Shown here: one piece after another, positions 1 to 13,200 of the stretch
How the letters are laid out: each line of letters starts with the position of its first letter
Position numbering within the stretch: position 1 is the first letter of the stretch
DNA from: Tyto alba
Taxonomy: Eukaryota > Chordata > Aves > Strigiformes > Tytonidae
Direction: 5' to 3'
NCBI RefSeq assembly: GCF_018691265.1
Contig: NW_024881278.1
Span: forward strand, 8,370,001 to 8,434,000
Length of the DNA: 64,000 bases
The notes under the pieces: model-generated
What the model saw: the letters and a program-made list of their open reading frames with translations, nothing else
What the model was told of the DNA's origin: nothing
The model's database searches: none
Made by a program: the position numbers and the translations under genes

Positions 1-99
1 GAGGGTCTGCCAAACCTGCAGTGCCCCAGCTAACGATGAGCCCTGTCAAAACCCTCAAAGTCCAGGTCAGAAAGTCTTCCTTGTCACCTAAGTACCACA

Positions 100-340
100 G
101 GGATCCAGATTTCACTAATTGTTTACTGTTGGCCAACACACATGTTTTTAAGTGAATAAACTGTTTGCAAAAGTATTTCCTAGAGCTGCCCCTGCTGTGC
201 CCACGTCCTCACTCTTTTTTCCTCAGCGGTGGATCCACTTTATTTTCATGCTGAGTCTGCTCAGAATTACAAAGAAATAAATAAACCCTATTGATTTGTA
301 TGACCTCACCCTGAAATGCTAATTGGGACAGGCGGTTGGA
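100..340. promoter_or_regulatory. AT-rich block with forkhead motifs
   Basis: ATTGTTTACTG (118-128) and ATAAACTGTTTGC (156-168) give several forkhead-like cores within 50 bp. They are followed by AAATAAATAAACCC (about 276-289) and CTAATTGG (320-327). No gene is present. Possible distal enhancer about 24 kb upstream of FOXA2. Confidence 0.25.
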
Positions 341-638
341 GTTCATTTTAACATCCCTCCAGCTCGGAAGAATTAAGTGAATGTGTCTTTGCCCAGCTTG
401 TCCGTCTCTGTCAGAGCTGGAGGGACCACAGAAAATCGCATCTCTCCTTTCAGGTGGGGGGATCGCAGCCAACCCCCAGCCTGCCACCCCACGTGGGGCT
501 CGTGGGGGGGGACTCTGTGAGGGCTGAAAACCATTTTCTCCCTCCCAGAACAAACCTCAGATCATCGCCACAGCCAGATTTGTGGGAGGGGGGTTTGAAC
601 TAAGGGTAGCAGAAAAGCAACACGACTTTTTTTGTGTC

Positions 639-698
639 AAAAAAAAAGAAAAAAAAAAAGAAAAAAAAAAAAAAAACAAACCAAAAAACCAACAAAAC
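639..698. repeat. A-rich low-complexity tract
   Basis: About 60 bp of A with single G or C interruptions (AAAAAAAAGAAAAAAAAAAG and so on). The open frames over it give Lys-rich or Phe-rich artefacts. Confidence 0.95.
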
Positions 699-1302
699 AA
701 ACACTGCTTGTATTTCAGATTTCTGACAGCATTTACGCCTTCCCAGCCAAACTGGAAAGAAGACAAACCCAGGGTTCAATGACTGAAAAAATGCTTGATT
801 TGCTAAACAGGGCAAAGTACCTTCCTCTCACTGGAGGGAGGGGGGGAACTGGACAGGCCCCAGGGCAACCCTCCCTCCCAAATAGTTTGAGTTATCAAAA
901 AGCTTGAAAAATTTCAGCTGAATCAGAACAGTTCCTGGCAGCCAGCGAGATGTATCTCATAAGTAAAACATCCTGGTGTGAACACGTCCCATCAGCTCTG
1001 CTGCCAGCACAGTTCATGGGAGGGCAACACGACCCCCCCTTTGTCATGTCCCCTCCTCCTTTCTGTCCCCTCCAAAGCACACATTGCTGTGGGACAGGGG
1101 ATGCTGAGCCCCTTGCAGGGGCTGCTCCCCATCACTGACACCCTTCCCAGCCCCCATACCCAGTCACCACACCTCCCTCTCATTTTTTTTAGCCCATCAG
1201 CGAGGTTAATAACCTTGTGTAGGGTCTCCCTCCATACTGTAGTGCTGCCTCTAGCAACACTGAGGAATTGCCTCACTTCTTTCTAATACACGAGAATTAA
1301 GT

Positions 1303-1397
1303 GTTGGGTGGTTGGTTTGTTGGTTGTTTTTTTTTGTTTGGTTGGTTGGTTTTTTTGTTTGTTTGTTTTGTTTTCTTTTTTTTTTTTTTTTTTTTTT
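1303..1397. repeat. (TGGTT/TTTG)n and poly-T low-complexity tract
   Basis: GGTGGTTGGTTTGTTGG, a T8 run, TTTGTTTGTTTG and finally a 22-nt T run (about 1376-1397). A simple repeat with no gene. Confidence 0.95.
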
Positions 1398-1399
1398 GA

Positions 1400-4300
1400 G
1401 ATATTACAGCATAACTATAATATTATTAGAATCAGGATTTGGCAAGGACAAGAAAAGCTGTCCCCATTTTGCAGTGCTCTAGAAACTTCTGCTTCCTACC
1501 TGTTTCACAGAAACAATCCTTGAGTTTACTCTTTAAATTCCCCCCAAACTGCACCCTTGGGGGGCTGCCCCGCTGCACACAGACCACCCCGACCTGCTCA
1601 GGTGTTTGGGAAGACCTGGAGTTGCTCACAGGGGGCTGCATGCATCCCTGTGAGCGTAGGGATGCTGCAAATCCCAGGCGAGCCAGGGACCTTGGGATCA
1701 CCACCTTCAGGTTTTTAAGATCTGCAGCATCTGGTGTTTGTAGGAAACCTAGAAGTCAACAAATTGCAAGGAAATATTTCTGTGTTTTTAAGTGGTATAC
1801 AGTTTTCCCTCTGCCCCTGCATTATGAAACATCTGGTCTAGCTCTCCTTAGCCTGTGTTTGTCCCATCAGCCCTGCTCCCCCACCACAGCTAGACCCCAA
1901 ATTTGCAGCCAAGGGGTCCACCCCAGGTGGAAAAAGAGCAGGAGAGCCTTTGGGTGCTGAGAACATGTCAGAGTGTGCAGGTGGGGGATTAATTAATGGC
2001 TAAAGCAGGACTCCTCAGGTGTTTTTGTCAGGGTGAACTCCCAATTAAAGGGTGACAAGGGCCTCTCCCTGGGGGATGGGAGTTTTCTGGGGGGAGGTAA
2101 GTGCTGGGAGCTGCTGGTGTGGTTTCTTGGTGGGGCTGAGGGGGGGCAGAGAGTTGCATGTACTTTGTCTGCTGTTACAAATCTTAGCTGACTGGACTCT
2201 TAAGTGTGCCCAGGGAGCAGCTCTGACGGATAAGGGTTAGTGCATCACTCCTTGACTTGAAACTCAAGCTGATTTAAACGGTTCTTGGGTGGGTGCTGAG
2301 GGGGAAAGCTGCTGGGGGCTTCTGCCATCAGCTTGCTGAAGGGGGTTTGCAGTGCCAGCCTGCCTTGTTCCCTGCTTCTTGCCCCAGGGGTTTCTGCTAA
2401 AGAACCCTGGAGAGCTGCTGCCTGTGCTATGAAGCACTGGCCTGGGCCTTGAGGGCTCTGCTATGTTGCAGGGAAATCTTGGAGAAATCCCTCTTACCCC
2501 TGCCTTCAGGCTAGGGATTTGCTTCCTCACAGGAGGATTTGGCCTTTGCTTTGTATGTTTGATGCAGCCTGGTGCAGAGCTGCCATGACAAGGAAACACC
2601 TTTACTTTCTGCCAGCTGCAGCTCTGGGTTTTGTTTCAGAGCTCACAGTCTCCCAAAGCTGCTTTTCCACCCTCTGCCTGATAAATGCTGAGCCTGGGAT
2701 GGTGCCCTCCCTCCCTCCCCTCTTTCCACGGCGGCTGGGCAGTGCAGGGCACAAGCAGGGCTGGCATCACCTTGCCACGGTGGTACTTTTGTTGCTGACG
2801 TGGTATTTCCTGGGCAGAGAAAAGAGAGAAAAATGCTTTCAGGATCACTGTGGAAATGCAGGTCTTCCTATAGACAATGGCTGCCTGCCTTTATTAGATG
2901 CCGCATGACAATTCTGTGGCTTTTCTCCAAAATGTGCTGCGTTCCCCATAGCTGTGCCAAATGACAGGGGTGCTGAGCGAGGCCACGTGGCTGATGAAGC
3001 AAAGGGGGAGATGCAGCAACTGCTGCCCCTGCTTCTTATCGCCTTTCATCCCTGGCAGGGGAGCTGCTGCCTCTGCCTGCTGCTGCACAACCCTGCCAGG
3101 CTTTGCTAAACTGGGTTTTGCTAAGCCAGGCTTTGCTAACGCAGCTGCCTGCCCTTTGCCACCCGCTTTGCCTGGTCTCGAGGGCTGGTGACGTTTTAGT
3201 TGATACCGTTTGCAAAGCGAGCAGGGTGCTGCTCCCCTATTCCAGTAAAAACTCCCCTCCCTCGGGCCGGGGGGGTCTGCGATCGCTTCCCAGCCTTTTT
3301 GACAGCTTGGGACTTTCCTGAGCCTGCTGGGGACAGTGTGAATCAGGGAAGGCTTTGTGGTCACCCTGTCACTGAGTGGCTAGTCCCACAAAGGGCAGTG
3401 GATGCGTGCAAGACACCACCCCCCCCCATCTCCCCCTTAGCAGCCCTACCTGGTTTAGGGGGGGCAGCTGCATGCCCTGCATTCTGGCTATTGGGGTCTG
3501 CAGCCCCGGGACAGACTTGCAAGACTGTCCAACCATCTGGCCATGCCCGGAGCAGCCGGCGTGCAAACGTGGGGGGGAGGTTGTGGGTGGTGGAGCTGTA
3601 TTTATCTGTACATTGCTGCCATTTGGCAAAGCTGCCCCCCCCCGCCCCCGTCCTGCCTGTGCTGCCTGGCTTCCCAGCCCCGGGCAGCTGCCTGCAGAGC
3701 CCGAAATGTGAATATCTGCTGCCCTCTCCTGTTAGCTCTGCCTGAGAGCTGCCCCCCCCGCCCCTACTTGGGCACTTTCCAGTTACTTTTATTTTTATGC
3801 TTGAGGGGTTTTTAACATCACTTGCAAACTCGAAGCAGAAAGTAATTTCCAGTAAAGAAGAATTATTTAAGAAGTGTCGGAATATGAGCCTTCCAAAATG
3901 CCGAACAAGCAGATACTGACCAGGTTTTAAAAGTTCTTTTCCCCTCCTAAAATACTCTGTTACTGGGAGATGTGGTAAAACTGCACCTTTGATTTGGAAC
4001 AATTTTCTGGCCAAAAAACAGGCTGGAGGATTTTTGCGCAGCTCGGTTAATGGCCAGTACCCTGCAGACATCTTCAGCACAGCTGCTGCCTTTTTATTTT
4101 CCAGAAAAGAGCATCTTTAAACTCTCCATACTGTTGCCCCTCTTTACTTTGGGGCTTACGCTACCTCATGGGGAAAAAGAGTTTTCTGGAAAATGACCAT
4201 TTTTGGTGAATAGAGGCATTAACAAAAAGAAACTTTATGTAGTGTAAAAGCCACCTTGTTACTGGGGAAGTGTTTTGGGAGAGTCCCCAATGTGTGCATC

Positions 4301-5930
4301 CCCATACAAGTAAGGGGGGAAAAAAAGGCCTTTATTGCAGTTTGTGCCTTTAGAAAGTGAACCTCTCAAATGAGGGGAATCCCAGGTGAAACTTGGAAGG
4401 TTGGAAGTTCGTGTGTGCGGGCTGAGACCCCCCCCGCTCCTGCCGTCAGCGTGCGATGTATTCCCTGCGTGGGTCCTGCCTGGCCCACGCGTGGGGTAGA
4501 TGGGGCTGCCCACTCCTCGCCTCCCCTCATCGGCAGCTTGCAGACACCTTCCAGCATGTTTTGCTGCTGGTTTATCCCCAGAATACCTGAATTTGTATAG
4601 GAACACCTGAACACCTTCCTCTTCCCCAGCGGGTGAGGAGTTGACGTTACCCCTGCTCCTGGGGAGGGATAGAGGTGGGGGTTCTGTGCATCCCCCCCCC
4701 GGTGCCAGCCGGCGGAGCTGGGGCGGGAGCTGGGTTGAGCAGGTATTTGTTTACACGGTCTGGGGAACCACAGTGGTGTTACTTATTCCTGCCCTGGCTG
4801 GTGTCCCGACAGCTCCTGGACGCTGGCAGCGTGGCGGTGCCGGCCGGGAGCGCGGCAGACACTGCTGTGTTTCACAGCCCCGCTCAATGCCCCTGTGTCT
4901 GCTCCTCCAAATATTCACACCTCCACGCCAGCCTGGAGATGGGGGAGCTGCTGGCGTGGGGGGCATGGCATGGTGGGGGGACAACCCCAGGGCTGCAGGA
5001 GTGTCCCCCAAACCTCGATCACCCTGGATGCCCCCCCCCTCCAACCCGCACCCCTGACAAGCAGTTGCAGAGGGGGGACACGGTGTGGGTCTGTGGCTGA
5101 TTTGGGCTGGGGCCGTGGCCAAGGTACACAGGACACGTCTCAGAACGAGCCCCGGCCAGGGGCGGCTCGCTGTGCCCTGTCTGACCCAGCTTTTGAGCCG
5201 CTGTGCCATCCGAATGCTGCTCACGTCCTCCCCGCGGGCTGGGAGACGTGGCACGGGCTGGGCAGGGGTGCCCCATCCACATCCCCCCCTTTCCCATCCC
5301 CACGTCCCAGTCGCTTGGGGCCGCTGAGTTCAGCCCTCACTCTTACCTGTTAATAAGTTAGGTTTTCGTTTGCACACATCCAATTGCAGGGTTTTGTGCA
5401 CAAGTTCCCTCTGTGCGCCCAAAGTTTGGCTTTATTGGTGTAAATATTCAGGTTGGTCAGTGAGTTGTGGGTGCTGAATAAACCTTCCAGAAAAACTACC
5501 ATGGCAAAGTGGGGAAGGGGCAGAGGCATGGCATTGAGTGGGAGGGGACCCCTCTGTCACTTGAACCCTGAGGGTTTACAGGGTTTATGCCTACAAGTGT
5601 GTTTAACAAACTCAGAGCACGATGAGTAACCCAGCAAGCGGAGGGCGAAGGGGATAGGTGGGCTTGGCTGTACAAGCCAGCAGAGCAGCAAAAGCGAAGA
5701 GCTGGACTTGGCTCCAGCATAGGAAAGAACCCCCTTAATCTTAGATCACCCAAGACCAGACCGACTTTTTAACCTAGGGAGATGGGGGCGAAGAGGGGAG
5801 TAATTCAGCTAATTGCTCTTGGGTTCTTGAGGAGTCTGGGGGATGGTGAAGCAGCCAGGCTGCTGTTCACCCCCCCACACACACACCCTGGCACCTGCCA
5901 GCCCCTGCCTGTCTGCCATAAACCTCCTTG
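1400..5930. other. Unique intergenic DNA, nothing supported
   Basis: GC-moderate unique sequence with C-rich patches (for example 3419-3428, 3636-3646, 4690-4700). No reading frame resembles a known protein, and no RNA gene or transposon is recognised. It contains only the 15-bp triplet repeat at 3096. Confidence 0.6.
3096..3140. repeat. 15-bp tandem repeat, three copies
   Basis: CCAGGCTTTGCTAAA, CTGGGTTTTGCTAAG and CCAGGCTTTGCTAAC follow one another exactly. On the minus strand they translate as repeating Leu-Ala-Lys-Pro units. No evidence of expression. Confidence 0.9.
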
Positions 5931-5939
5931 AAAATATGT

Positions 5940-6250
5940 CTCCCAGATTTGGAGGAATGAAAGCTGTTTGAAAGGATATGCAGGATGCGCCGGGTGAGAA
6001 ATCTTAATTAATATTTAAATAGCACGGTGGAATTTGTCTAAATCCTGCTAGATTAAACGCAGACATGGTAATGGATGAGCTTGAATTTCCGATGGAAATT
6101 GCAGTGAGCCGTGCTGTACAGAAATACAGTGGCCAAATGAATGCTCAGAAGCTACAGTGCCTTGAGTATCTGCTTCAAATGCTGATGTACAAGGGATATG
6201 GTGCTTTTCTTCTTGATGGGAGGTGTGTTTGTGGTTTATCTCTTTAGCTA
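5940..6250. promoter_or_regulatory. Candidate conserved non-coding element
   Basis: Unique DNA of balanced composition with CTTAATTAATATTTAAATAGC at about 6002-6022 and several TAAT-type cores, lacking repeats and CpG. A short open frame at 6065-6247 has no recognisable homology. Treated as a possible enhancer, low certainty. Confidence 0.25.
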
Positions 6251-6254
6251 GGGA

Positions 6255-9200
6255 CAAAAGCAATAGAAAGGGAAAAGCACTGAAGATAGGTGAAACTCAA
6301 AAGGTGCCCATGGTCACCAAATCTCACAATTAATTCCTTGTAGTGCCCCATTGGAAACAATGGGAATGTTTCTTAGAGCCCCTGGTCATAGTGTGAGGGT
6401 TTCTCTTGTTAGCACAAAAAAGAAAGAGAAGGAGGATTTCCCTTCCTGTTGTGAAAGGCAGACAGTGATGGCTTCATGTTAAATCCCTTAATATTCCCCA
6501 ACTTTTCCCTGGGCGGGTGTGTTCGCCATCTCCGGCCATGGCTTTTCACAGTGCCTTTCCTCCAGCCAGGGCGTTTCTGGGAAGAGTGGGATGAAGCTGG
6601 GACAGAGGGATGCATTTATCAACCCCTGCCTCCCCCTCCCACCCCGCCACAGCTCGCTCTAAGGTCGAGGTGACATCACTTCGCCAGTCACTCACACCAT
6701 ATTAATTTAGCTGCACCTTATTTTGGAGAGCTGGAGCCTGAGGCTTTGCCATTTCCTATGGGCTCCTCAAGCCGGCTGAGGTTTCCTGGCTGCCAGGACA
6801 GAGAAGCGCGCAACTTTTATGGCAGGGCACGGCTGAAACCCAGCTGGGGATGAATAGAACCCATAAATAGAAACCCTGGAGCTGCTCCCTTCGCAGCGCG
6901 ACCCTGCCCAGCCGTGCTCCGGCTGCGGGAAACCGGAGAGCCGGAAAGCATCTCGCCCTGCCCGTGGTGCCCCCTCGTCGGGGCGGGCCAGCTCCGCGGG
7001 GACGGTGGCTGCTAGCCACGGGGATGGGCTCTGAAGCCCAGGAATGTCCTCGGCCAGCCTGCAGGTCTCCAGGCTGTGGAGATGCGCCCTTAGCTGGAAA
7101 GCTGGGGCTGCAGGGCTGTGCACATACCCGCTGCTGCTTTTTTTATTTATTATTTTTTTCATTTTTATTTTTTTCATGGTCAGACTGAAGGACTCTGCCT
7201 TCTTCCATCCTTCCCCGTAAGCGGTGAAGCCCGGCTCCCCTGCGGAGGGGAGGAGAGGCTGTCGAGGTGCCCGGGCCGGCTCTGCATCTCCCTGTTTGCG
7301 CTGCGTAAGGAAACACCCCCTGTGCTTTCTTGAGTCTCTGGCACTCACAGAGGAAGGCCACTACCACCTCAAAACCATTTGCAAATAGCTTCTGTTTGCT
7401 CAGACAAACACTGGAAAAAATATATAATTTTTTTTCTCTTTCTTTTTTTTTTCTTTTTTCTTTTTTTTTTTTTTCCCCCTTGCAGCGGCATGTTTATTGC
7501 CCTCTGGGCTTGAGCCCAGTCATATCCCCCAAGTGCAGAGTTTCTAACTGTTTCCCCTGGAGTTTCCCTGACTTTCTAATTGTCTGCTTTCAAGCCGGCC
7601 ACGGTTTCAGCAGTTTTTTATGAGCGCTTTTCTCCGAGCAGTGCAAACGCTGCCCTTAAACCTGGCGTTTCTGTTTGGTTCTCCCTCCTACCCACCCGCA
7701 GTGGAGGAGAGAGCAGATTGGAGAAGAACCATATGTATTTTTTAAGATGATGCAAAACTGGGCTGGAGACCCACTTCCCAGGGGCGGAGGGGGATGCTGG
7801 TGTATCTGCAAGCCCCCCTGCCTGCTCTGGTCGCATGTTCCCCGTAGAGCCTGGGAACAGGCTTAAATCCACTGCGGCGCAGGCTTAGCGTTGAAGTGCG
7901 AGCTTAGCGCCCATTGACTCACAGGCTTTACTTACTGTGTGCACAGCTGGAGGAAAAAAAATAACTCCTTAGTTCAATCGCATAGTTAATGCCCTACCTG
8001 AGGAAATGTTTTTTCCTGAAGTCGGAGCGAGGTCTGGCAGCTGGGCGAGCCGAAAAAGGCCTTCGGGCTTGGCCGCTGTTTGCTCAAGCAAACAGCTGTG
8101 GCAGTGGCGGATGTTACCAGTTCTCCCAGTCGCTTCTCAGCATCCCTGTGCTGGTCAGGAAAGGCCGGGAAGGTGCCCTCTCATCTCTATTTAATATTCA
8201 GCATTTTATGTGGCTTTCAGCATCTCCCAGGCGGGGATGCTGTGGTCCAGGAGTGCCTGCCCTCCGGCTGTCCCTGCGGAGCATCCTCTGCCAAGGGGTC
8301 GGGGGGCAGGTGACTCTCAAAATCACTTTTTTTTTCACCCCACCCAGCCCCACGGTGGGGTACCTCCAAGCCATGAGCCCTTCTGAGCCCAGCTCCTGCT
8401 GAGGAAGGTGGAGGCGTGCAATGCAGCTCCGTTTGTCAGGGGAGGGTCCCCCTCCAGCCCCTGTGGGACATTCCTGTTGCTGCTCCTGCTCCGATGCTGC
8501 TCTGTGAGCCGGTTCAGCACTCTGATCCAGCAGAAAACAAACTCTGCTGGGAAAAGGTGGAGCTTCTGCTGGTTTAGAGGTGGTTGGAGAGAGGTGCAAA
8601 AAAAAGGAGTAAAACCCCACGGCCAAAAACAGAGCCGGGAGCACCCCCTATACACTGCCACAGCATACTGTGGGGCTTGGAGAAATAAATGTGATTTTTT
8701 TTTTTTTTAACCAAGTGACTTCAGCTAAATCACTGTGCTGCTGTGCCTTGAGCCACCACGGATTTTCCTTTGCTCTGTGGTGCATTAATTGTAAATATTC
8801 TGCAAATTGCAAGGTGTTTATAGCCCCAGGGGAAGGGCACCATCTACAATTAGAGTGATACAGGTGTGTATTTTTGCTGGCCACCTCCAGGAGCAGTGTA
8901 GCCCAGTGGAAAGGGCAGAATTTTGAGCAGCATCGGCTTGTCCTGGTTCTGGTAATGGCCCTGACTTCTCTGGACCTTGGTTTCTTTGTCCCCAAGCCAA
9001 CACAATGTGCCTTGTGCCCTGCAGCTGGGAATGCACCAGGTATTGCTAATACAGATTATTACAATAATGCGTGGTCTGGTGTGTAAATCTGGAACGCTAC
9101 CCTGATACTAAAAGAAAACATGGGATTTTACTGTGTTAGGTCAGAGATTTCAAGGGAGTTTGAATTTGCCTAAATCCTGTGAAATTTCAGTGGGATCTGG

Positions 9201-9355
9201 GAAAGAAATCTCTTCAATCCTGGTGAAAGGGGTTTCCGCAACAGCAGTGGCTTTTCTTTTTCCCCCTCACTTTTATCTAGCAGATGAACAAATAAAAACA
9301 ACCAAGAAAGTAACGGGAAGGATGATGCAAGGGGCAGGAGGCTGGTATCTAAGCT
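6255..9355. other. Unique intergenic DNA, nothing supported
   Basis: Unique sequence without a recognisable gene. A short AT-rich motif block at 6665-6760 (GTGACATCAC, CCATATTAATTTAGC) might be regulatory. T-rich tracts lie at 7139-7177 and 7428-7475, and a T run at 8696-8709. Confidence 0.55.
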
Positions 9356-9359
9356 ATGT

Positions 9360-9530
9360 TATTACAGAGAAAATGACCTGGCACTGAAAGAATTAAAATA
9401 ATGTCATTCCTGTTTGCTCTGGCTCATTTTTAATACGCCAGTCACCTTGACATTTCTAAAAGAATTTTTCAAGTATGTAAGTTCAAAAAAATTATGCAAC
9501 TTGACAAAAGCGAGGGGGATATTTGAGGCT
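9360..9530. promoter_or_regulatory. Candidate node-type enhancer: adjacent TEAD and forkhead sites
   Basis: GTCATTCCTGTTTGCTCTGG (9403-9422) fuses a TEAD site (CATTCCT, 9405-9411) directly to a FOXA-type TGTTTGCTC (9411-9419). AT-rich unique DNA surrounds it (9370-9520, with TTTTTAATACG and AAATTATGCAAC). It lies about 14.6 kb upstream of the predicted FOXA2 start. The mouse node/notochord enhancer is described about 14 kb upstream and is TEAD-dependent, so position and motif agree. Confidence 0.45.
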
Positions 9531-10039
9531 GGTGGAATAAATTGGGAGCTGGAGGTGGTACGTGACCCGTGCCCCGTGTGGGGAGTGATGCTGGGGTGAG
9601 CTGAGCTGGATGGGGACTGCTCCTGCACCCAAATCTTGGGGGGACAGGGAGGTATAAAGGGGCAAGGCGAGGGGATGGGGCAGCCTGAGTCTATCCCCGT
9701 GTGCCAGTGCCAGCCAAACTGGGACTGTCTGCTGGTGATACTGGAGTGGGTGCAGCCCCAGCCTGGCTTTTCTAGGGATGCTTTGGATTCTTTAACATGT
9801 TGCAATTAAAAAATGGTGTGTGAAAGCAAAACCGACTGGCTGGTGGCCTTCCTCCAGCATCCCGCCAGCCTCGCTGCCCCCGAGACCCTCATCCTCGGGG
9901 AACATGAGTTGGGGAGGGGGGGGCCGGGCTGCCATGCTGAACCCAGGTATGGGGAAGGGGGGGGATGGGGACAGATCTGCACCCCCACAGCCCAGGCTAG
10001 AGCTGGGCAATTGCTCATGCAGAAGCCATGGAGGAGATC

Positions 10040-10240
10040 ATTTGCCTGCGTAATTGTATGCTTTGCTGTTAAGCGTATTGATTCTGAAAAGTTAATCAGA
10101 CAATTTGGAGGGGCTATATCTAAAAACATAAAATCCCATTAAACTGATTAAAACTGAATCCATCTTAAATAACCCCATGCAACTTAAAACTGTTGAAATA
10201 GCATACTGTATTCAAATAAAATTATTTCAGTCAAACAAGG
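10040..10240. promoter_or_regulatory. Candidate conserved non-coding element, AT-rich
   Basis: A sharply bounded, non-repetitive AT-rich block between GC-rich neighbours holds GTATTGATTC, GTTAATCAG, CCATTAAACTG and TTCAAATAAAATTATTTCAG. Such islands in bird intergenic DNA are often constrained enhancers; no alignment was possible. Confidence 0.35.
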
Positions 10241-13200
10241 CTGCGAGGAGCTCTCGCCCACCCATGCCTCGTGCGTCTTGGTAAGTGTCCATTCCAGGAG
10301 CTGCATGCAGGGATCCCCCATTGTACAAAATGTGGGTGCTGCATTTTGGGACCATGGTGATGTTGGTGAGGGTCTCCCTGGGACAAATCCCTGGGTGGTG
10401 ACGCTGGGGACATGATGAACATGTGGCCACATCCATGTGAGGGATGTGGCACAGCCTTGTTAGCCTTCCTTTTGCAGCTCTGGGAAAACATGATGCTTAG
10501 CAGTAGTCTCTTCCCAGAGCCAACGGGTTGGGTGGCTGCACCCAAGCTGTGGTGTATTTTCAGGTATTTTATGTGCCATGCTGAAACCTGAACAGCTGTT
10601 TGAAAATGGGGCTTTGCCATGCGCTTTTTGAAGTGGCTGGGAGTCCTGGGTGCCCAACCTGAGATGGTGTTTGGGGGTCTGCTCATCAGCCCAAAAGTCA
10701 AAAAGGACTTTGTGGATGTAACGTGTGTTTTACAGACCTGGGAAGCTCCTGCTCTTGCAGCAGTGGAAGCACTCCCGAAGTGTCGGGGGGATTGGATGGG
10801 AGCATGCCTGCTGTGCCCATCACATCGCCCTGACACGTGGCAGGTAGCCGAGGTGGCAACAGGGACAGGCCACCCGTGGGCCCCACAGACACAGCCTGCC
10901 CGGGGGGGCGGGGGGTGTTGTCCTTGGGGCATACCTTGCCCTGGATCTCACAAGCCAGTGGGGCAGAGCCCCCACTCCCGACAAGGTCAGCACTTTGATT
11001 TAAGCAACACCTTTGCTGGGAGGAGGGAGGAGATAGCACAGGGCGGCTGTGAGCTTGGAGCAAGCGCTGGTCCCATCCCTGCCATCCCACTGGTCGCAGC
11101 CATTCTCTGCGGCCTGGGAGCCCCCCCAGATCAGCTCTTCTCCAAAGGGGTGCCCGCTCTCAACACGAGGCACCCAGCTTTGGAAACAGCCCCCCCTCCT
11201 TGGCTCTGTCGCAATGCCAGCACACAGTGTCGGGCAGACGCGGCAGCAGGAGCTGATTTCAGCCGTCTGAGGGACAAGAAAAGGTTTTATCTGCCCAGAG
11301 TGGAGTTCAGGATTGTTTCTGATTGCATCACTCAGCTAAAGCGCTGCGGAGAGCTGTGTGCCTTAGATTGCCTCAGCGATGTTATCGATGTTATCGGCAG
11401 GCACCCGGCAAAGCAGGACTTGTGACTCGGAGATAAGTGGAGGATTGCTCAGTTAGCTTGCTTCCAAATTTGTTTATTTTCCCCTTTCTGAGTCTACCAT
11501 CTCTTCTTCTTGATAAGTTCAGATTGTGAGCCAGCCTTTCTTTATTTGTAAAGAAAGCACTGCTTTTCACCTTTACAAGGGAGCAATAGTAATAATAATC
11601 GCATCCCTGAGGGAGGGGATGAGCACTGGCTCCAGTCTGCCCTAACGAGGAGCTTTGTGCAGGGACCTGACAGAAGACCAGAGGGCTTCCCGAGCATCCC
11701 CTGCCAGTTCGCTTTGGAGAGCAACCCAAAGGATTGCTTTTCCAAAGAGGATGGGCACTGGCACACCGGGGTCCCTGCTATCAGAAGCGAGCAAGCACAC
11801 GGGGAAGATTTATCAGAGAGAACGGCGGGTGCTGGGTGGGCATATTGGCATGTCACTGCCTCTGTGCCCCTGGGCATGCTCTTACACCCTCCTTTCTTCA
11901 CACACAGGGTTCACCAAAAGCTGGGAGAAAGCCTTTTCCATAGCAAACTGTATCATGTCACCCCGAGACACCCTCTGAGGGTCTGAAGGTGATGGCAAGT
12001 GGCTTGGAACTGCGTGCAGGAAAGTTTGGGGGGGTTTGGAAGGACCAGAGGGCTTTAATGCCTGTGGGGATTGAAGGAGCATCAGTGAGGAGGGCTGCGG
12101 ATACCTCTCTCTTTTCTCTGGGCCCTGGATGATGTTTCTGCCTGAGCAGAAAGCGTGCAATTCCTGAACCTTCCCCTGCTCCCTCTGAGAGTTCTTGTTT
12201 ACCTTCGCCAGCCCCGCAAAGCGGGCAGGGGAGGTATCAGCATGCTAAATTTCCAGCCCTGACCTCTGCAGCACTGACACGCTGCTTTATCTCCTCCACA
12301 ACCGCGGGGCTGCTTTTTTTTGCAGCATCCCGAACAAAGGACGCGCCAGCGGCTGCTGTTTTTCACGGCGTCGTTCATGGCTGCGAGCTGCCACCAGTGA
12401 ATAAATCCTGTCGTGTCCGGTCCCCCCGTCCTCACCAGCAGCGGGGAGCCTTCCTCCCAAGGCCGTCGAGTGTGTGCCAGCAGCGAAGCCCCCCACGCTG
12501 GGCCTAATCCCATGGCACAGAGAGAGAGGGGGAAGCAGCTCCCCTTCTGCAGTGGGGGGACGGGGATAATGGGGGAGAGCCCATTAGCATCTCTATGTGC
12601 GGGGGCTTGGGGAGCAGCGGGGTCCTGAATCCACATCCTGGCATCCCTGACTTTCCCAGGTGCTGTTTGCCCACCAGAGATGCCGGGGACTGGAGGCAGC
12701 TGTGCCCCCTGGGGCCAGGAAGCAGCATCCTCCTCATCTTCTTCCTCCTCCTCCACATCCCCCCCCCCCCCTTCCTGGGGGGCTCTGCATCACAAGGCCC
12801 CCGGGGTATTTCCTCAGCCGGGTGGGCTGTGTTTGTGGGGTCCCCGGGGGAGCTGATGAGGTGCTAATGTGAGAACTGCCGGCAGCTTTTCAGCCTGCAA
12901 ACCGCCGGGGAGGGCTGGGACTGGGGTGCTGGGGAGGAGCGGGGCAGGAGGTAGCAAGGGACTCGCCCCCACTGCATCTCCATTGCTAACACCACACGTG
13001 AATGTGCAGCTGGGCCAGGGGGAGCGGCAGGCAGGGGAAAAAAGCCTCATTTTGCAGTGGGAAAATCCCAAAGAGCCTTGGACAGGGCAGGGATGGGGGT
13101 TTGCACCCTGGGTGGGCAGGGATGGCCTCTGTGGATTGGGAAAACTGTCCTATAAGTGGGTCTTTTGTGATGGAAGTGGAGGGGGAAAGTGTGTGTGTGT

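Noticed and set aside
10619..11425. 268-codon plus-strand open frame
   Set aside because: No recognisable domain, low-complexity-neutral composition and no splice or poly(A) context. Length is attainable by chance in GC-rich DNA.
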